The translations under genes and the position numbers were made by a program. A stretch of DNA of 64,000 nt from Paucisalibacillus algeriensis (GTDB lineage Bacteria > Bacillota > Bacilli > Bacillales > Amphibacillaceae): NCBI RefSeq assembly GCF_000577245.1, contig NZ_CBYO010000020.1, positions 62,001 through 126,000 of the forward strand. Reading direction: 5' to 3'. Position 1 is the first letter of the stretch, and each line of letters starts with the position of its first letter. Shown here one piece after another: positions 61,084-64,000 of the stretch. The notes under the pieces were generated by a model, which ran no database searches, was not told the DNA's origin, and saw only the letters and a list, made by a program, of their open reading frames with translations.

Positions 61084-62799
61084 ATGTTAAGGCGTTTTTT
61101 CTCTTACTACAAGCCTCATAAAAGGCTTTTTATTATTGATTTTACCTGTGCAGTATTTGTAGCTATTTTAGAGTTGGCTTTTCCAATTGCGGTACAGGAG
61201 TTTATTGACCAGTTACTCCCAAGTGAAAATTGGAGCTTAATTGTTCTTGTCAGTGTTTTACTTTTAGCTGTGTATTTGCTTAGTACCTTTATGCAATATG
61301 TCGTTACATACTGGGGGCATAAATTAGGAGTAAATATTGAGACAGACATGCGTCAAGATCTCTTTCAACATACACAAAGACAGTCCTTTCGATTTTTTGA
61401 TAATACAAAAACTGGGCACATCATGAGTAGAATAACAAATGACTTATTTGATATTGGGGAATTTGCCCACCATGGACCAGAGGATATGTTTATAGCTTTC
61501 ATGACATTTGTTGGTGCTTTTGCATTAATGTTCAATATCAATTTCCACCTATCCGTGATTATTTTAATTATCGTACCGATCCTAATTTTTCTTATTACGT
61601 ATAGTAATATCAAAATGAATAAAGCATGGAAATCCATGTATGAAGAAATTGCGGAAGTTAATGGCCGGGTAGAAGATTCTGTATCGGGTGTTCGTGTAGT
61701 ACAGTCCTTTACAAATGAAGATTATGAAATGGAACGTTTTACAAAGGATAACTATAACTTTAGAAAAGCAAAAATTGGAGCTTATAAAGTAATGGCGTTT
61801 GTTCATTCCAATATTTATATGATGATGCGCCTTATTGTCTTAATTGTTTTAGTCTATGGTGCATGGTTAACCTTTAATGATCGGATGACCTATGGAGAGC
61901 TAGTAAGTTTTATCCTATTTACGAACGTGCTTTTTAATCCAATCAATAAAATCAGTGCATTATTAGAACTGTATCCAAAAGGAATGGCTGGGTTCAAACG
62001 TTTTACAGAAATTCTAGATACAGTGCCAGATGTACAAGACAGAAAAAATGCACAGGCCGTAAAAGATTTACAAGGATTTGTTTCCTTCCATAAAGTAACG
62101 TTTGGTTATGAAAAAACGCAAGGACCAGTCGTTAAAGCAATGAGTTTTAATATTAATGCTGGTGAAACAGTTGCCTTTGTTGGCCCATCTGGGGCAGGAA
62201 AAACAACGATATCATCCTTGATACCACGTTTTTATGATGTAGATAGTGGACAAATTACCATTGATGGCATTGATATTCGAGACATGACGAAACGATCCTT
62301 ACGGGAGCATATTGGAATTGTACAGCAGGATGTTTTCCTATTCACTGGTACCCTTCGTGAAAATATCGCCTATGGAAAATTAGATGCCACAGAAGAGGAA
62401 ATTCGTGAAGCTGCAAGAAGAGCTCATATGGAAGATTTTATTAATGAATTACCAGATGGCTATGAAACACAAGTTGGAGAACGAGGACTTAAGCTTTCCG
62501 GTGGTCAGAAGCAGCGTATTGCGATTGCCAGGATGTTCTTGAAAAATCCACCAATCTTAATTCTAGATGAAGCAACATCAGCGCTTGATACAGAAACGGA
62601 AATGATTATTCAACAAGCCTTAAATGAGCTAGCGAAAGACCGGACAACAATCATCATTGCTCACCGACTTGCAACTATTCGTAATGCGGATCGAATTATG
62701 GTGGTGACGAAAAAGGGAATTGAAGAAGAAGGAAACCATGAAGAATTACTAAGAAGAAATGGTATCTTTGCAAATCTCCATAAAGTTCAGATGCAATAG
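61084..62799 (+). CDS. ABC transporter, fused permease and ATPase (Sav1866-like exporter)
   Basis: The 571-residue half-transporter has six membrane helices (residues about 15-320) and an ATPase domain with Walker A GPSGAGKTT, signature LSGGQKQRIA, Walker B ILILDEATSALD and H loop AHRLATIR. It works as a homodimer, likely a multidrug or lipid exporter. ATG 61084 follows AAGGAAGTG. The substrate is not inferable. Confidence 0.88.
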   Translation: MLRRFFSYYKPHKRLFIIDFTCAVFVAILELAFPIAVQEFIDQLLPSENWSLIVLVSVLLLAVYLLSTFMQYVVTYWGHKLGVNIETDMRQDLFQHTQRQSFRFFDNTKTGHIMSRITNDLFDIGEFAHHGPEDMFIAFMTFVGAFALMFNINFHLSVIILIIVPILIFLITYSNIKMNKAWKSMYEEIAEVNGRVEDSVSGVRVVQSFTNEDYEMERFTKDNYNFRKAKIGAYKVMAFVHSNIYMMMRLIVLIVLVYGAWLTFNDRMTYGELVSFILFTNVLFNPINKISALLELYPKGMAGFKRFTEILDTVPDVQDRKNAQAVKDLQGFVSFHKVTFGYEKTQGPVVKAMSFNINAGETVAFVGPSGAGKTTISSLIPRFYDVDSGQITIDGIDIRDMTKRSLREHIGIVQQDVFLFTGTLRENIAYGKLDATEEEIREAARRAHMEDFINELPDGYETQVGERGLKLSGGQKQRIAIARMFLKNPPILILDEATSALDTETEMIIQQALNELAKDRTTIIIAHRLATIRNADRIMVVTKKGIEEEGNHEELLRRNGIFANLHKVQMQ

Positions 62800-62802
62800 T
62801 TT

Positions 62803-62850
62803 ATAAAAAGAAGATTTGACTCTTATGTGGAGCAAATCTTCTTTTTTTGA
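62803..62850. terminator. Bidirectional terminator between ABC exporter and hydrolase genes
   Basis: AAAAAGAAGATTTG pairs with CAAATCTTCTTTTT around 14 bases, flanked by A and T runs. Confidence 0.88.
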
Positions 62851-63684
62851 TTAGGAATCCATAAATTCAACTATCGTATTTTTAAACGCAATAGGATTCT
62901 CCACATAGGGATGATGTCCACTTTCCAATACCTTATAAACAGCATTGGGAAAATGGAAGCTTTCGTGATGTATAGGTCCTATCGCATAATCGTATTTCCC
63001 GGACAATACTAATGCCGGAGCTGCAACGGCAACAGTAAATTCTCTAAAGTCTTGAAAATATTCTTCAGATGAAAAAACATACTGTTGAAAATCAGGTTTA
63101 GTCTGAATATCTGTATCAATCCTATCCATAGTCTCCTTATCTGGTATTGATTGAAATTGCAGCTTGTGAAATAAGTCCTTTTCCAAAAGCAACTGTACTG
63201 TTTCATAAAAAGTACTCAAAAGGTTTGGGATGTCATCACGGGGAATGTCAAAAGAATCTAATCCTAATAACTCTTTGCCTTTCCTAATTTGATACCCAAA
63301 TGATTCTCTCATATCTAATGTCACATTAAATAAAATTATTCCTTTAACCCGTTCTGGAAAATGCTCGGCATAATGAATTGCAAGTATTCCACCGAATGAA
63401 TGTCCCATTACATACCATTGCTCAAAACCATAATGATGTCGAACCTCTTCCAAATCTAGCAACAACCTATCAAGGGAATAATCACCATTAGGAGAAACTT
63501 CGGAACGTCCACACCCTCTTTGATCCAAATAAATCATTTCTAGTTTCTCTGCGAGTAGATTACCTGCAGTATCTTGAAATGATTTGCTCCAGTATCCTGG
63601 TCCACCGTGAAGGTAAATACACGGTATTCCATTCCCCTCTTTTTCTAGGAACAAAGAAACACCATCACTTGTTTGCATGTGCAT
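62851..63684 (-). CDS. Alpha/beta hydrolase (proline iminopeptidase-like, S33)
   Basis: The 277-residue protein has HGGPGYWSKSF (oxyanion region of S33 enzymes), LDQRGCGRS, the nucleophile elbow MGHSFGGILAIHYA with Ser about residue 95, and a late His in ESGHHPYVENP. GGGGGATT precedes ATG 63684. Aminopeptidase or other ester/amide substrate; it cannot be told. The DinB-like gene upstream ends ten bases before its start. Confidence 0.85.
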   Translation of the reverse strand: MHMQTSDGVSLFLEKEGNGIPCIYLHGGPGYWSKSFQDTAGNLLAEKLEMIYLDQRGCGRSEVSPNGDYSLDRLLLDLEEVRHHYGFEQWYVMGHSFGGILAIHYAEHFPERVKGIILFNVTLDMRESFGYQIRKGKELLGLDSFDIPRDDIPNLLSTFYETVQLLLEKDLFHKLQFQSIPDKETMDRIDTDIQTKPDFQQYVFSSEEYFQDFREFTVAVAAPALVLSGKYDYAIGPIHHESFHFPNAVYKVLESGHHPYVENPIAFKNTIVEFMDS

Positions 63685-63694
63685 TCTAATCCCC

Positions 63695-64000
63695 CTAAAA
63701 CAATCCTCTAAATATTACATTAGCCGAGACAGGTTTTAGATCCAATTCCCTCGCCCAGATAGATAACTGACCAATATGATGAATTTCATGAGCGATGATA
63801 TGCTGGAGTATTTCTTGTTTCATGAATTCACCATCAATCCAGGATGCTGAAACTAATTTATCAGAGCTAACTTTATCATTTAGAAGAAAATTATTAATTT
63901 CCTTACGATAATGATTTGATAATTCCCGGACCGTTTCTATGTCAGTAAATGTATTAAAGTCAATCTCGATATCCTGTTTCCCTTGAATAGCAGAAATCCA
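63695..64000 (-). CDS. DinB-superfamily protein, 5' end cut off
   Basis: The last 101 codons of a minus-strand gene end with TAG at 63695. The visible product has QEILQHIIAHEIHHIGQLSI, with the closely spaced His residues that bind a metal in DinB/YfiT-type four-helix bundles, followed by WARELDLKP. Members include thiol-linked transferases and DNA-damage-induced proteins. Its stop is in the ribosome site of the hydrolase gene, so the two form an operon. Confidence 0.78.
   Translation of the reverse strand, partial: WISAIQGKQDIEIDFNTFTDIETVRELSNHYRKEINNFLLNDKVSSDKLVSASWIDGEFMKQEILQHIIAHEIHHIGQLSIWARELDLKPVSANVIFRGLF

Overview
This window is the replication-origin region of a low-GC Gram-positive, spore-forming member of the Bacillaceae. 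The gene order yaaH / dgk-dck / tRNA-Ser / serS / dacA / guaB / yaaC / gyrA / gyrB / remB / recF / rlbA / dnaN / dnaA // rpmH / rnpA / spoIIIJ / jag / mnmE / mnmG / rsmG / noc / soj / spo0J / yyaC / ychF / rpsF-ssb-rpsR / yybS / gdpP / rplI / dnaC / purA / walRKHIJ / htrC is the Bacillus subtilis origin order. Sporulation genes (yaaH, spoIIIJ, yyaC, soj-spo0J) fit a spore former. Sequence style and the added genes suggest the Oceanobacillus/Virgibacillus group, but that placement is inference.

Layout. Positions 1-9.2 kb: a GH18 spore-germination hydrolase (cut by the window edge), acetyl-CoA synthetase with a CcpA site, an ECF sigma/anti-sigma pair with its own ECF-type promoter, tRNA-Arg, two deoxynucleoside kinases, a SasA-type small alarmone synthetase, tRNA-Ser and serS under a T-box. 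Positions 9.2-21 kb: dacA, guaB, yaaC, a degenerate HD-GYP gene, gyrA, gyrB, remB, recF and rlbA. Positions 21-25.4 kb: dnaN, dnaA and a bipartite oriC, with DnaA boxes on both sides of dnaA and a six-unit DnaA-trio beside the dnaA-dnaN boxes. Positions 25.4-42 kb: ribosome, RNase P, membrane insertion, tRNA modification and chromosome segregation genes, with two perfect parS sites flanking noc-soj-spo0J. Positions 42-51 kb: c-di-AMP turnover, replicative helicase and purA with candidate PurR boxes. Positions 49.7-57 kb: a G5/LysM/M23 wall hydrolase carrying a WalR box, followed by walRKHIJ. Positions 57-64 kb: a tandem repeat array, a NERD protein, HtrA-like protease, DoxX-like protein, an ABC exporter, an alpha/beta hydrolase and a cut DinB-like gene.

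Transcription diverges from oriC: most genes left of about 24 kb are on the minus strand and most on the right are on the plus strand, so they are read with the fork. The plus-strand genes at the left end (yaaH, sigma factor, dgk, dck, sasA, yaaC) are the main exceptions.

The most unusual content is repetitive. A family of palindromic elements occurs five times: two full bipartite copies of about 390-410 bp with terminal inverted repeats, two single palindromes, and one internally deleted copy. The two full copies carry two interior types, A and B, on opposite sides, as if the core had inverted. Separately, a 14-copy 51/52-bp tandem array lies at 57.1-57.9 kb. Further points of interest are a 5'-leader motif shared by rpmH and rlbA, DnaA-box clusters outside oriC (before mnmE and near 60.4 kb), and the absence of pdxST and of an rRNA operon where B. 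subtilis has them.
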